A stretch of 64,000 nucleotides of DNA. Source: Candidatus Gastranaerophilales bacterium. Lineage in GTDB: Bacteria; Cyanobacteriota; Vampirovibrionia; Gastranaerophilales; Gastranaerophilaceae. The notes beneath the pieces are model-generated. The model saw nothing but the letters and a program-made list of their open reading frames with translations. It made no database searches and had not been told where the DNA came from. A program made the position numbers and the translations under genes. How positions within the stretch are numbered: the stretch's first letter is position 1; each line of letters starts with the position of its first letter. Below, one piece after another: positions 32,130-41,689 of this stretch. The stretch is from the NCBI GenBank assembly GCA_016280955.1, contig JAEEHV010000065.1:1-64000 (forward strand), read 5' to 3'.

Positions 32130-33443
32130 ATGGGAATACAAAACAAAATATTATCAGGAATAGAATATGGTTTTTCCCGTCTGAAAAGTCAGATGAGAAA
32201 GGGGATTAACTATGACCATTATGAAGAATTTGTACTCTCTGCAAAAAATAAAATTGTCGGAAATATTCCTGACGATTTGAAAAAAATAATTATCTGTAAT
32301 AATCCCCAAAGTAAAAAAGAAGCCATAATAACCGCACAAGATGCATACACCGAAGCTGCCGTTGAACTCTCGGCAATAGAAAAATTCCAGAAACAGGCAA
32401 TAAAAAGATTTACCCCAAATATAGAGAATGCACTGACTTTGCTTGAACATAATGCAGCCAAAGATAATCTTTATTTTACTGACAAAATTTACACCGAAAA
32501 ATTAGCCGAACTTACTCTTAAAGCCGAACAGAAAATGCTTGATAATCTCAGAACAATAATTCCTGACATCGGAAATATAAAAATAACTCACATAGGGCTC
32601 GGTTCGTACAGCAATGCTTTCAGATGTGAAATCTTTAACACAAACGGTGAAAAAATAATCAAAGACAAAGTAATAAAAACTTTCCACGAAGATTTGGATT
32701 TCGGTCCGGAATTATTTAAGCAAATGAATCATGTCTTATCAAAATTTAAGTCTAAAAAAATCGAACAATATTCAATCAAACAGGGACGAATTATACCTCG
32801 TGACAAAATAGAAGAACAAAAATTTGCGTTGAAAATGATTGCCGGATTAAATCCTCAGACACCTGAAGCACTGACATATACAAAAACTCTGCACGGGAAA
32901 TATGCGGAAGCTAATGCTGCAGAATATATTCGTCACATGTCCGGACACAGGCTGAAAGAAAAAGAAGGGCTGTTACTACCTGATATGGTAAATCTTAATG
33001 AACATGCATATTCCGTAATGCCGTATGTAGAAAAACAGGAAGAAACCATATTCAGACAGCCGTTTAATTTTAAACGCATTGGACTGGAACATACCGATGC
33101 AAATTCAAACAACATGGTTAGCGGAGTATTAATTGATATAGGCGGACTTTACAGGGTAATTGACAAAAATATCCTCGGAAAACTTATGCAGTCTGAAGGT
33201 TACAAATATACAACCGCCCTTAAAGAAGCCGCACAATCAAGCATAGTCGGAAACAAAACAGGCACCAAAATTTTAAAACAGATATATAACGCAAAACCGT
33301 CTGAAAGGCGGGAACTTATGGAAACAATTAGAACAGAAGCAAACAAATCAAAAAATGAACTTTATAAGAGGGATGTTTTAGCTGCACTGGAAGAAATAGA
33401 AAGAAAAAAACTTGTTCCTATAAAAAGAATATTTATTTCATAA
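32130..33443 (+). CDS. uncharacterised protein with divergent protein-kinase-like motifs
   Basis: Ordered motifs IGLGSYSNAF, KVIKTF, EANAAEYI, SVMPYVEKQEE, HTDANSNN, LIDIGG. Confidence 0.65.
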   Translation: MGIQNKILSGIEYGFSRLKSQMRKGINYDHYEEFVLSAKNKIVGNIPDDLKKIIICNNPQSKKEAIITAQDAYTEAAVELSAIEKFQKQAIKRFTPNIENALTLLEHNAAKDNLYFTDKIYTEKLAELTLKAEQKMLDNLRTIIPDIGNIKITHIGLGSYSNAFRCEIFNTNGEKIIKDKVIKTFHEDLDFGPELFKQMNHVLSKFKSKKIEQYSIKQGRIIPRDKIEEQKFALKMIAGLNPQTPEALTYTKTLHGKYAEANAAEYIRHMSGHRLKEKEGLLLPDMVNLNEHAYSVMPYVEKQEETIFRQPFNFKRIGLEHTDANSNNMVSGVLIDIGGLYRVIDKNILGKLMQSEGYKYTTALKEAAQSSIVGNKTGTKILKQIYNAKPSERRELMETIRTEANKSKNELYKRDVLAALEEIERKKLVPIKRIFIS

Positions 33444-33534
33444 CGGTGGCAAAAAATTTTTTTTTGGGTTTTACTATACATGTATGCATGTTTGCTACAT
33501 AATATAGTTGTGTGTCAAAATTTAGGGATAAAAT

Positions 33535-35346
33535 ATGAAAATTTTACAATTAAGTACATTAAAACAATCTTTAGGGAAAATTCATCTTAAAAATTTTGTT
33601 CATAACCCTTTAAAAACAAAGAATGAAAAATACATGCAAGAAGGCTACTACAAAATCAGTGCAGCAATGAGCAGACCTGTTTCATACATTGTAGATTTGA
33701 CAAAAGATGCTGATATGCAGCGCTTTATGTTTCTTGAAAGCATGAAAAAACATTTAATACGTCCTGTTCAAAATATGTCGGGCCTAGAATCAGAATATGC
33801 TGCGAAAATATATTCAAAAGTCACTGAACCATTGGCTCAACACTTCAGTGTTGTTAAAAGAACAAATGATTCTCTTGAAACAGTATCCAAAATTTTTGAT
33901 TTGGCTCATGATGAAAAAAGTTTAGATTTTGTTCAGAGTGTTCAGTATGAAGTTTTAGACGGTTCAGCAGATTCGGCAAAATTAATTATTGATATGTTAA
34001 GTTCAAAAAACAGAGCCGATTATATTGAAAATCTTGACCGTTACGTATCATATCTTAAGCTTAACTCCAAAGATGCAGATGCAATTACAAAACTTGACCG
34101 ATTAATACAAACCGGTAAATATAATCAAACTGAATATGATAATCGTTTATCCGTTAAAAATTTGATGAAAAACCATGCAATAAAAACTTTTATGTCAGAT
34201 AAAGCTGCAGATTTGGAAGGAAATTTTTCTCAGGATTCAGAACGTATTCTAAAATTACTTGTTACAAATTATACCAGAGACAAACAAGCAATACAGCCGG
34301 AAGTACAACAACAAATTATTGATATTTATAAAACCTCCGATGAAAAAAATTCTGAATTAAGAACCGCAATTCTCAATCAATTCAAATACAGGAAACTGCA
34401 GGAACAGGAAAATTCTCTGGAAGAAATTAAACGTCTTTTTAATCGTATTGATGAAAATGAAGATGTCCGTAAATTCATACAAAAAGTTATTTCTAAGGGA
34501 ATGAAAGTCCATTCAGTTGCAGAATTAAACCATATTCTTGATATAACTCCGCTTAAAAAAGCTACAGTATTTTTTAATAATACAAAAAGAATAATTTCTA
34601 TCTCTGCCGGCGAAGAAAGAGCAAAAGCACTAAAAGACGAGATTGAAAATCCTTTCTTCGTTCCTCAGCACAAAATTAAACACACCGGCATATACAGCGG
34701 AGAGCCTAATCTTGGATTTATATCCAAAATGCTTAAAATGGTTGAAAATGAAATAAACAAATTCCGCTACAGACGAATGATAAAAAATCAAGTTATCAAC
34801 ACCACATTAACACCGGCTGCAGATATAAAAACAGATGGCAGCAAGATTAAATTCCGCAGGCTAAAACCATCCACTATTGAATATAAAATAAGACTTTCTG
34901 AAGATGTTAATAATGTAATAAAAAACATGCTCAGTGCAAAAACTTATGAAAAACAATATGAAAACTACACACAAAACGCAACAGGAATGCGTTTAAAACT
35001 GCTTCCCGATATTTTTAGTGCAATCAGTAAAGAAGCAAGTGAAGCCAGAAAACAAGGAAAACCGGTATCCGTAAAAAGACAAAATGCTCTTGTCCTGTAC
35101 AAAAAAATTAATGACAGAAATCGTAAAATGATACGATATATGCTTAAACAAACCAATAAAGACGGCTCAAAAACTTTCAGCCTGAAAAACATTATCAGAA
35201 CAATCGACGAAATAGAAACAGAAATAGCTACAAGAAGAAAAGCAGATAAAAACTTTAAGTATTCTGATACAAAATTAATCTATGCAGGTAAATATGCATC
35301 TATGGTAAGTAAGTACGGTAAACTCGGAAGAAATAATCCGGGTTAG
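33535..35346 (+). CDS. hypothetical protein (603 aa, helical)
   Basis: Long ORF, coding-like composition; no family recognised. Confidence 0.7.
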   Translation: MKILQLSTLKQSLGKIHLKNFVHNPLKTKNEKYMQEGYYKISAAMSRPVSYIVDLTKDADMQRFMFLESMKKHLIRPVQNMSGLESEYAAKIYSKVTEPLAQHFSVVKRTNDSLETVSKIFDLAHDEKSLDFVQSVQYEVLDGSADSAKLIIDMLSSKNRADYIENLDRYVSYLKLNSKDADAITKLDRLIQTGKYNQTEYDNRLSVKNLMKNHAIKTFMSDKAADLEGNFSQDSERILKLLVTNYTRDKQAIQPEVQQQIIDIYKTSDEKNSELRTAILNQFKYRKLQEQENSLEEIKRLFNRIDENEDVRKFIQKVISKGMKVHSVAELNHILDITPLKKATVFFNNTKRIISISAGEERAKALKDEIENPFFVPQHKIKHTGIYSGEPNLGFISKMLKMVENEINKFRYRRMIKNQVINTTLTPAADIKTDGSKIKFRRLKPSTIEYKIRLSEDVNNVIKNMLSAKTYEKQYENYTQNATGMRLKLLPDIFSAISKEASEARKQGKPVSVKRQNALVLYKKINDRNRKMIRYMLKQTNKDGSKTFSLKNIIRTIDEIETEIATRRKADKNFKYSDTKLIYAGKYASMVSKYGKLGRNNPG

Positions 35347-35391
35347 AAATATCTGTGTTTGTGTTATTATGCATAAAAAGGGATATTTATC

Positions 35392-36021
35392 ATGTATACA
35401 CTTGTTTATTCAATAAATGAAGAAAAACACCCAAAAACAGTCTATGTTAATCTCACAAATGCCTGTACAAATTCCTGTATTTTTTGCCTGAGGGAACAAA
35501 AAGATGACGTGTGCGGTAAAGGAATGTGGCACGATGATAATTACACACTTAATGACATTATCGAACAATTTAAAATGTACGAACAATATGCTCAGGAAGT
35601 TGTTTTTTGCGGATATGGAGAACCTTTTCTGAAAAAAGATATGATGAAAAGTTTTTGTAAATATTTGAGGGCAAATTATCCGAATATAAAAATTCGTGTA
35701 AACACAAACGGACATGCAAATGCTATATATAAATCCAACATTCCGGCAGAGTTTAAAGGTTTGATTGATTCTGCTTCAATCAGCCTTAATGCTTCGTCAG
35801 AAAAAGAATATAATGATATCTGCAAACCAAAAGTCAATGATGCCTATAAATCAATGCTTGATTTTGCATCAGAATGCGTGAAACAAAATATTGATACGAC
35901 AATGAGTGTAGTTACAGGATTTGATGACTCTCATAACATTGATGTTGATATGTGTAAAAACATTGCAGAAAAAATTGGTGCAAAATTCCGTAACAGAGAA
36001 TTTATAACAAACGGATACTAA
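35392..36021 (+). CDS. radical SAM protein (resembles the TatD-linked family)
   Basis: VYVNLTNACTNSCIFCLREQ (CxxxCxxC), VVFCGYGEPFLKKD (GGEP-like), SISLNASSEKEYNDICKP. Confidence 0.8.
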   Translation: MYTLVYSINEEKHPKTVYVNLTNACTNSCIFCLREQKDDVCGKGMWHDDNYTLNDIIEQFKMYEQYAQEVVFCGYGEPFLKKDMMKSFCKYLRANYPNIKIRVNTNGHANAIYKSNIPAEFKGLIDSASISLNASSEKEYNDICKPKVNDAYKSMLDFASECVKQNIDTTMSVVTGFDDSHNIDVDMCKNIAEKIGAKFRNREFITNGY

Positions 36022-36040
36022 ATCAGTAAAGAGATTTGAT

Positions 36041-36598
36041 ATGAAGGTTCAAAATATACAGCAAACAACATTTTGTTCTAAAACACCAAAAACAAGATAT
36101 ATCACAAACAATATGCGCACAAGCATAGAATCCTTGTTGCTTCGTATGAATAATCAAACCAAAAGAACCGTGGAAGGCGACCGATACCTCGCTACTGTTG
36201 TAAAAAGGCTGAGGCTAAAAAACGGAGTTATATTTGAAGATGAAAGAGATTTAAAAAAGCCTGTACACTATTCAGAACAAATGCAGGGTTTTTCATCAAT
36301 AACACTTGATAAAAAAACTTGGCTTGATATCAATAACAAAACCGGAGAAATTATAGATTTTAACAAGCCTTTTTATAAACCTTGGAAATTTGTATACAAA
36401 AAAGCGGAAAAAGCTTTAATGGAAATGCGCGGACTATACGGTCTTGATGAAGTACAAAAAGAAAAACTGACTGTAAATGACGGACTTACTCCGGAAGGAT
36501 ACCGAGCCATAAAAAAAATGATTTTACAATTTGAAAAGCAAAGACTTGAAAAAGTAACAAAAGAATTAGAAAAGGAATTGGAAAATGAAAATCGATAG
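36041..36598 (+). CDS. hypothetical protein, tandem paralog 1 (SKTPK/TGEI family)
   Basis: MKVQNIQQTTFCSKTPKTR...LDKKTWLDINNKTGEIIDFNKPFYK. Confidence 0.7.
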   Translation: MKVQNIQQTTFCSKTPKTRYITNNMRTSIESLLLRMNNQTKRTVEGDRYLATVVKRLRLKNGVIFEDERDLKKPVHYSEQMQGFSSITLDKKTWLDINNKTGEIIDFNKPFYKPWKFVYKKAEKALMEMRGLYGLDEVQKEKLTVNDGLTPEGYRAIKKMILQFEKQRLEKVTKELEKELENENR

Positions 36599-37058
36599 CA
36601 CAAGTTTAATCTCTTTTGAATCAAAAACACCTAAATTGAAAACTGTATCATCTGATGCCCAAACAAAAGCAAAAACACTTCTCAAAATGATGAGCAGCGA
36701 AAATGTAATCAAAGAAAATGCAGACGGCACAAAATATACTGCAGATATTTTGTTAAGCATTTCAATCGATAAAGCAAAATTTACTGATGAAAAAATATTT
36801 CAGACAAAGACAGCCAAAACATTAATAAAGAATCCAACTTATACATTTAGGCTGGGAAAGAAAAATGTTTTGCTTATAGATACCGAAACCGGTGAAATTC
36901 TGGGTTACAGCCTGTCCTTTTTTAAAACATTATCAGGATTATTAAGTCAGTTTGAAAAAACTTTAAAATCAATGATTTATAATTTTGATAATGATTCAGT
37001 TGTTAAAAAACATTTCCTTCCGCTTGCCGGTTATACTAAAAAGGGTTTGAAGAATTAA
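36585..37058 (+). CDS. hypothetical protein, tandem paralog 2 (SKTPK/TGEI family)
   Basis: MKIDSTSLISFESKTPKLK...LGKKNVLLIDTETGEILGYSLSFFK; overlaps previous ORF by 14 bp. Confidence 0.7.
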   Translation: MKIDSTSLISFESKTPKLKTVSSDAQTKAKTLLKMMSSENVIKENADGTKYTADILLSISIDKAKFTDEKIFQTKTAKTLIKNPTYTFRLGKKNVLLIDTETGEILGYSLSFFKTLSGLLSQFEKTLKSMIYNFDNDSVVKKHFLPLAGYTKKGLKN

Positions 37059-37086
37059 ACATAAGTGTATAAAAGAGGGCAGTTAA

Positions 37087-37659
37087 TTGGTTAAACTTAT
37101 TTTAGCATCGAATTCACCAAGAAGAAAAAAAATTATCGAAAATATGGGACTCAACTTTACGATAGTACCATCAGAATATGATGAAAAACTTGATTCTGAT
37201 GAATTTTCGTATGACAAAATTGAGGATTTGGCAACACAAAAATGCCTTGACGTGGTAAGAAGAGTTGATAAAAATTCTTTGGTACTTGCTGCAGACACGG
37301 TTGTAGTATTACACAATAAAATTCTTGGAAAACCACATACCAAGGAAAACGCATTTTTAATGTTAAAAGAATTATCCGGTCAAACCCACATGGTAGTAAC
37401 GTCTATCTGTGCAATAAATACTAATACTAACAGGGCAGTAACAATGTCTACAACAAGCTATGTAAAATTTACGGAATGGTCTGATGAAATGATTAAGGAC
37501 TATGTTGAACAATATAACCCGGTGGATAAAGCCGGCAGTTACGGAATACAGGAATTGCCGGACGGATACTTAGATAAATATGAGGGAAGTTTTGAAAATA
37601 TTGTAGGTCTTTGCCCCGAATCAGTCAAAACCGTGCTTGAAAAACTTGGATATTGTTAA
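37087..37659 (+). CDS. maf: Maf-family nucleotide pyrophosphatase
   Basis: LILASNSPRRKKIIENMGLNFTIVPSEYDE; VLAADTVVVLHNKILGKPHTKENAFLMLKELSGQTHMVVT; TTG start. Confidence 0.92.
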   Translation: MVKLILASNSPRRKKIIENMGLNFTIVPSEYDEKLDSDEFSYDKIEDLATQKCLDVVRRVDKNSLVLAADTVVVLHNKILGKPHTKENAFLMLKELSGQTHMVVTSICAINTNTNRAVTMSTTSYVKFTEWSDEMIKDYVEQYNPVDKAGSYGIQELPDGYLDKYEGSFENIVGLCPESVKTVLEKLGYC

Positions 37660-37927
37660 GAAATATATTTTTACATACTTCATTGCATTTTTATATCAGC
37701 ATCATCAATTATTATAACAAAATTCATAAAAACCAATAACTTTATGTAACCACAATACGTACATTGTTACAAGAATTTTGTCATACATTATTTAGAAAAA
37801 TAATGAAAAATACGGATGTAATTATAAAATTTTAGGTAAGTATAAAACTGTTAGTCATAAACAGGTAAAAAATTTTAAAATATATTTTTTAATATATTTT
37901 CCTGTTATAATAAGAAAGGAGAACAAA

Positions 37928-38467
37928 ATGACGACAGTAGAGCCTATTAGAAGTATTGAAGACCTGAGAAAAGTCGAAAATATCCTATCAAAAAATAAAA
38001 GAAATTTATTATTTTTTACACTGGGTACCAATTGCGGGCTAAGAATTTCTGACATTTTATCCTTAAATGTGGGTGATGTCAGGAACAAAACACACATTCA
38101 GCTTGTTGAAAAAAAGACAGGAAAATTTAAAAAGTTTCCAATCAATGCAAAATTAAAACCGATGTTTGAGGATTTTACTAAAAATAAAAATCCTGATGAG
38201 CCGTTATTCATAACTATTTTTAAGCACAGGCTTGAAAGAGTGGCAGCATACTATATTATCAAGAATGCTTGTGAAGAAGCCGGCATAGAGGAACGAGTCG
38301 GCACACATACTATGCGTAAAACATTTGGATATCACCATTATCAAAGGTTTAAGGATGTAGCAATGCTTCAAAAAATGTTCAACCACTCAAGCCCGCAAAT
38401 TACACTGAGATACATTGGGATAGAACAAGACCAAATAGATGAAAGTTATTCAAATTTTATATTATAG
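37928..38467 (+). CDS. short tyrosine recombinase (catalytic domain only)
   Basis: GLRISDILSLNVGDV, THTMRKTFGYHHYQ, FNHSSPQITLRYIGI: R..HxxR..H..Y set in 179 aa. Confidence 0.88.
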   Translation: MTTVEPIRSIEDLRKVENILSKNKRNLLFFTLGTNCGLRISDILSLNVGDVRNKTHIQLVEKKTGKFKKFPINAKLKPMFEDFTKNKNPDEPLFITIFKHRLERVAAYYIIKNACEEAGIEERVGTHTMRKTFGYHHYQRFKDVAMLQKMFNHSSPQITLRYIGIEQDQIDESYSNFIL

Positions 38468-38613
38468 CCAAGGGGAGACACTAATTATATTCCTTGCAAC
38501 ATCTCCTGCATAATATAATGAATTTATTCATTATTAAAATTCAACAAATTTTTTATTTTAACATTTAAGTTAATTTAAATTAAGCAAATTTATTAAAATA
38601 TGCTTTAAAAAAA

Positions 38614-38811
38614 TATTATAAATCTCTTTATTCTTTATACAAAAAGTTAAGAGATAAAATTCATTTACCTAAGCTAATTATAACAGAAACATTTTGGAAA
38701 AAAAGTATTTCTTAATAAATGTAATATTCATTTTTTTTATTTAATCATATATTCCAGAATCCGCTCATAATACTAATTATAAATCTCTTTACTTTTTGTA
38801 TAGAAAGTTAA
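38614..38811. repeat. pair of ~40-bp imperfect direct repeats
   Basis: attataaatctcttta exact at 38615-38630 and 38776-38791, each followed by a degenerate dyad ending in aaagttaa. Confidence 0.6.
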
Positions 38812-38911
38812 AGGAATTAGGCTAACAGGCGAATATAGTGATCTACAGAAACTTTATTTCATATTTTTCTGATTCACATTTTTAAACTTTTTAATTTTGA
38901 AGGGTGGAATA

Positions 38912-39760
38912 ATGAATAACATAAAAGTATTAGTAACAGGAGCTAATGGTTATATTGGAAAACATGTAGTTGATACTTTATTAAACAAAGGTTTTAAAGT
39001 TATTGCTTGTGATTTTTCCAACACAAAAATAAATGCAAAAGCAGATTTTATCAATTATGATATTTTAAACAATAGTGAAAATAAAAATTTATATGATTTT
39101 TTTGACAGGCCAAACCATATTATCCATTTAGCTTGGCAGGATGGTTTTAATCATTATGCAAATAGCCATATTGACAATTTATTAAAACATTACTACTTCT
39201 TAAAAAATATGATTGATGGCGGCTGTACTTCACTGTCAATTATGGGAACGGCTCATGAAATCGGATATCATGAAGGACAGATAAATGAAACTACTCCTTG
39301 TAACCCGTTATCATATTATGGAATCGCAAAAAATACACTGAGGCAACTAATCTTTGTTTATACAAAAGATATGAATATCTCTATAAAATGGTTAAGGGCA
39401 TATTATATCGTCGGTGATGATTACAATAACCATTCGGTATTTACAAAGATTTTACAAGCAGCTCAAGAAGGCAAAAAAGAATTTCCTTTTGTAAAAGGCA
39501 CTAATCAATATGATTTTATTGACATAAAAGACCTAGCTGAACAAATAGCAACTGCAAGTACACAAACAAAAATAAACGGAATAATAAATGTTTGTAAAGG
39601 TGAACCTACTTCTTTAAAAGATAAAGCAGAAGAGTTTATAAAACAAGAAGGTTTAGATATAAAACTCAAATATGGAGTTTTTCCTTCCCGCAAATATGAT
39701 TCGCCGGTAATATACGGAAACATCTATAAAATTTCCGAAATCATGGGAGCTAATGCATAA
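38912..39760 (+). CDS. NAD-dependent epimerase/dehydratase
   Basis: MNNIKVLVTGANGYIGKHVVDTLLNKGFKVIACDFS Rossmann motif; YYGIAKN catalytic YxxxK. Confidence 0.88.
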   Translation: MNNIKVLVTGANGYIGKHVVDTLLNKGFKVIACDFSNTKINAKADFINYDILNNSENKNLYDFFDRPNHIIHLAWQDGFNHYANSHIDNLLKHYYFLKNMIDGGCTSLSIMGTAHEIGYHEGQINETTPCNPLSYYGIAKNTLRQLIFVYTKDMNISIKWLRAYYIVGDDYNNHSVFTKILQAAQEGKKEFPFVKGTNQYDFIDIKDLAEQIATASTQTKINGIINVCKGEPTSLKDKAEEFIKQEGLDIKLKYGVFPSRKYDSPVIYGNIYKISEIMGANA

Positions 39761-40410
39761 TGAAAAAGTTATTAAAAAAATTTAACGAATTATTTTTCAA
39801 AGAAAAAATTCGTAATAACGTACGCATTATTAGAATATTATTCTTTCGCTTTGCAGTACCGAACATCGCAACAGGTCTTATAAGACCAAACCTGGAACAA
39901 GTCGGCAAATGCACATATGCAAACAACGATTTATATATAGCTTCTCAAAAAACTAAAATAGGCAGTTTTTGCTCTATAGGAATGAGGGTTGTTATCGGTC
40001 ACGGCAAACATCCTTTAAACTTTTTATCAACATCACCGTATCTTTATTTTGATGAATTGGAATATAAAGACCCAAATCAAGTAACACACAGCGAATTTTG
40101 GAAGTGTGAACCCGTTGAAATCGGTAACGATGTATGGATAGGTGATGGAGTTTTTATTAAAAATGGTATTAAGATAGGTGACGGAGCAGTTTTAGGTGCA
40201 AGAGCGGTTATTACAAAAGATGTTCCACCATATGCAATTGTTGCGGGTTGTCCTGCAAAAATCATTAAATATAGATTTAGCGAAGAAATTATTAATGAAT
40301 TATTAAAACTTAAATGGTGGGAACTTGATGATAACATAATTAAAAAAATACCTTATGACAATATTAATTCTGCCATCAAATTTATCAAGGAGGTACAAGG
40401 TGAAAAATAG
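39760..40410 (+). CDS. CatB-like hexapeptide acetyltransferase
   Basis: IGSFCSIGMRVVIGHGKHPLNFLSTSP; IGNDVWIGDGVFIKNGIKIGDGAVLGARAVITKDVPPYAIVAGCPAKIIKYRF. Confidence 0.9.
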   Translation: MKKLLKKFNELFFKEKIRNNVRIIRILFFRFAVPNIATGLIRPNLEQVGKCTYANNDLYIASQKTKIGSFCSIGMRVVIGHGKHPLNFLSTSPYLYFDELEYKDPNQVTHSEFWKCEPVEIGNDVWIGDGVFIKNGIKIGDGAVLGARAVITKDVPPYAIVAGCPAKIIKYRFSEEIINELLKLKWWELDDNIIKKIPYDNINSAIKFIKEVQGEK

Positions 40411-41401
40411 ATTATTAATATATTTTTTCTATGATAAAGATGGTATTGTTGACGATTATGTAACGTATTTTTTACAAGCTTTTAAACCCTATTGTAAAGA
40501 AATTTGTGTTGTTGTTAACGGATTTTTAACAGAAAACTCAAAAGATAAATTAAGCCTTTGTTGCAATAATTTGTTAATAAGGCATAATGAAGAACTTGAT
40601 GTTGGTGCATACAAACATGCTCTCAACCAGTATGGATTTGATTTTATAAGAGAAAACTTTGATGAATTAATACTTACAAACTTTACAATGTATGGTCCAT
40701 TCTTTTCTTTAGATGAAATGTTCAAAAATATCGATAGTTCTAATTGTGATTTTTGGGGACCTTTTAAATGGTACATTGCTGAAGATAAATATAGACACAT
40801 ACCTTCATTCCTAAATGTTTACAAAAAAAACATATTAAAATCAAATCACTTTAAAGAATACTGGGATAATATGCCTTATATAGAAACGTATAGCGATTCC
40901 GTTTCAAAACATGAACAAAAACAAACAAAACATTGGATAAGCTTAGGATTTAAAGAAGGTGTATGGATAGATGATTCGGAGTATCAGGAATATTGGAACA
41001 AGCATTGGCCGCTATATTGTGCTGATTCTTTATTAATAGAGAATCGATTTCCTTTTGTAAAAAGAAGAGTTTTTTATTTAGATAATTTTCAATTAAATAT
41101 ATTTAATGTAACAAAAAACATCCTTGAATTTATAGATGACAAGACCTTTTACGATGTCAATTTAATTATTGATAATTTGAAGAGAACTCAAGGAGATAAA
41201 TTTAAGAATTATAAATATAAATTAAAGTACTACAAATATAAAATAATGAAAGTTATATCAATAAGTAAGAATTTAAGAAAGCATTACAAAGATAAATTTA
41301 CAAACATAACACAGACAATAGCTTATATTAGATATATACAGGATTTCCGAACGGGGAAATCAATAAGTCATTTAGGACAGCACCAGAACAGGCAGGGATA
41401 A
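40400..41401 (+). CDS. RgpF-like (rhamnan synthesis F) glycan-synthesis protein, 3' end altered
   Basis: Likely GTG start after aaggaggt RBS (VKNRLLIYFFYDKDGIVDDYVTYFLQAF); LDVGAYKHAL...ELILTNFTMYGPFFSLDEMF. Last ~20 codons read into an integrase remnant out of frame. Confidence 0.75.
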   Translation: MKNRLLIYFFYDKDGIVDDYVTYFLQAFKPYCKEICVVVNGFLTENSKDKLSLCCNNLLIRHNEELDVGAYKHALNQYGFDFIRENFDELILTNFTMYGPFFSLDEMFKNIDSSNCDFWGPFKWYIAEDKYRHIPSFLNVYKKNILKSNHFKEYWDNMPYIETYSDSVSKHEQKQTKHWISLGFKEGVWIDDSEYQEYWNKHWPLYCADSLLIENRFPFVKRRVFYLDNFQLNIFNVTKNILEFIDDKTFYDVNLIIDNLKRTQGDKFKNYKYKLKYYKYKIMKVISISKNLRKHYKDKFTNITQTIAYIRYIQDFRTGKSISHLGQHQNRQG

Positions 41402-41580
41402 AGAACTTCCGTTTTCATGATTTACGGCATACAGTTGGCACACGTTTGGTTGCAGGAGGGAGTGATTTACAAACAGTAAAAGAGTATTTGGCACACAGCG
41501 ACCTTAAGACCACACAGAGATATCTTCACCCTGTAAATGAAAATATGAAAAAAGCAGTATCAATTTTGGATAATTTTTAA
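41341..41580 (+). pseudogene. tyrosine integrase C-terminal remnant
   Basis: Manual translation GFPNGEINKSFRTAPEQAGIKNFRFHDLRHTVGTRLVAGGSDLQTVKEYLAHSDLKTTQRYLHPVNENMKKAVSILDNF*; N-terminal part missing. Confidence 0.9.
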
Positions 41581-41689
41581 ATTAAGGTAAACCATGTTGT
41601 TGCAATTTCACATTGTTTTTAATAAAATCTGATTAAGGATTACACAAATATTACACAAAAATGAATTCAGTAATCCTGAAAAGCAATCT

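Noticed and set aside
38481-38781. Three copies of CTAATTATA as possible spacer-repeat array
   Set aside because: Short AT-rich words with irregular spacing; not CRISPR-like and likely by chance.
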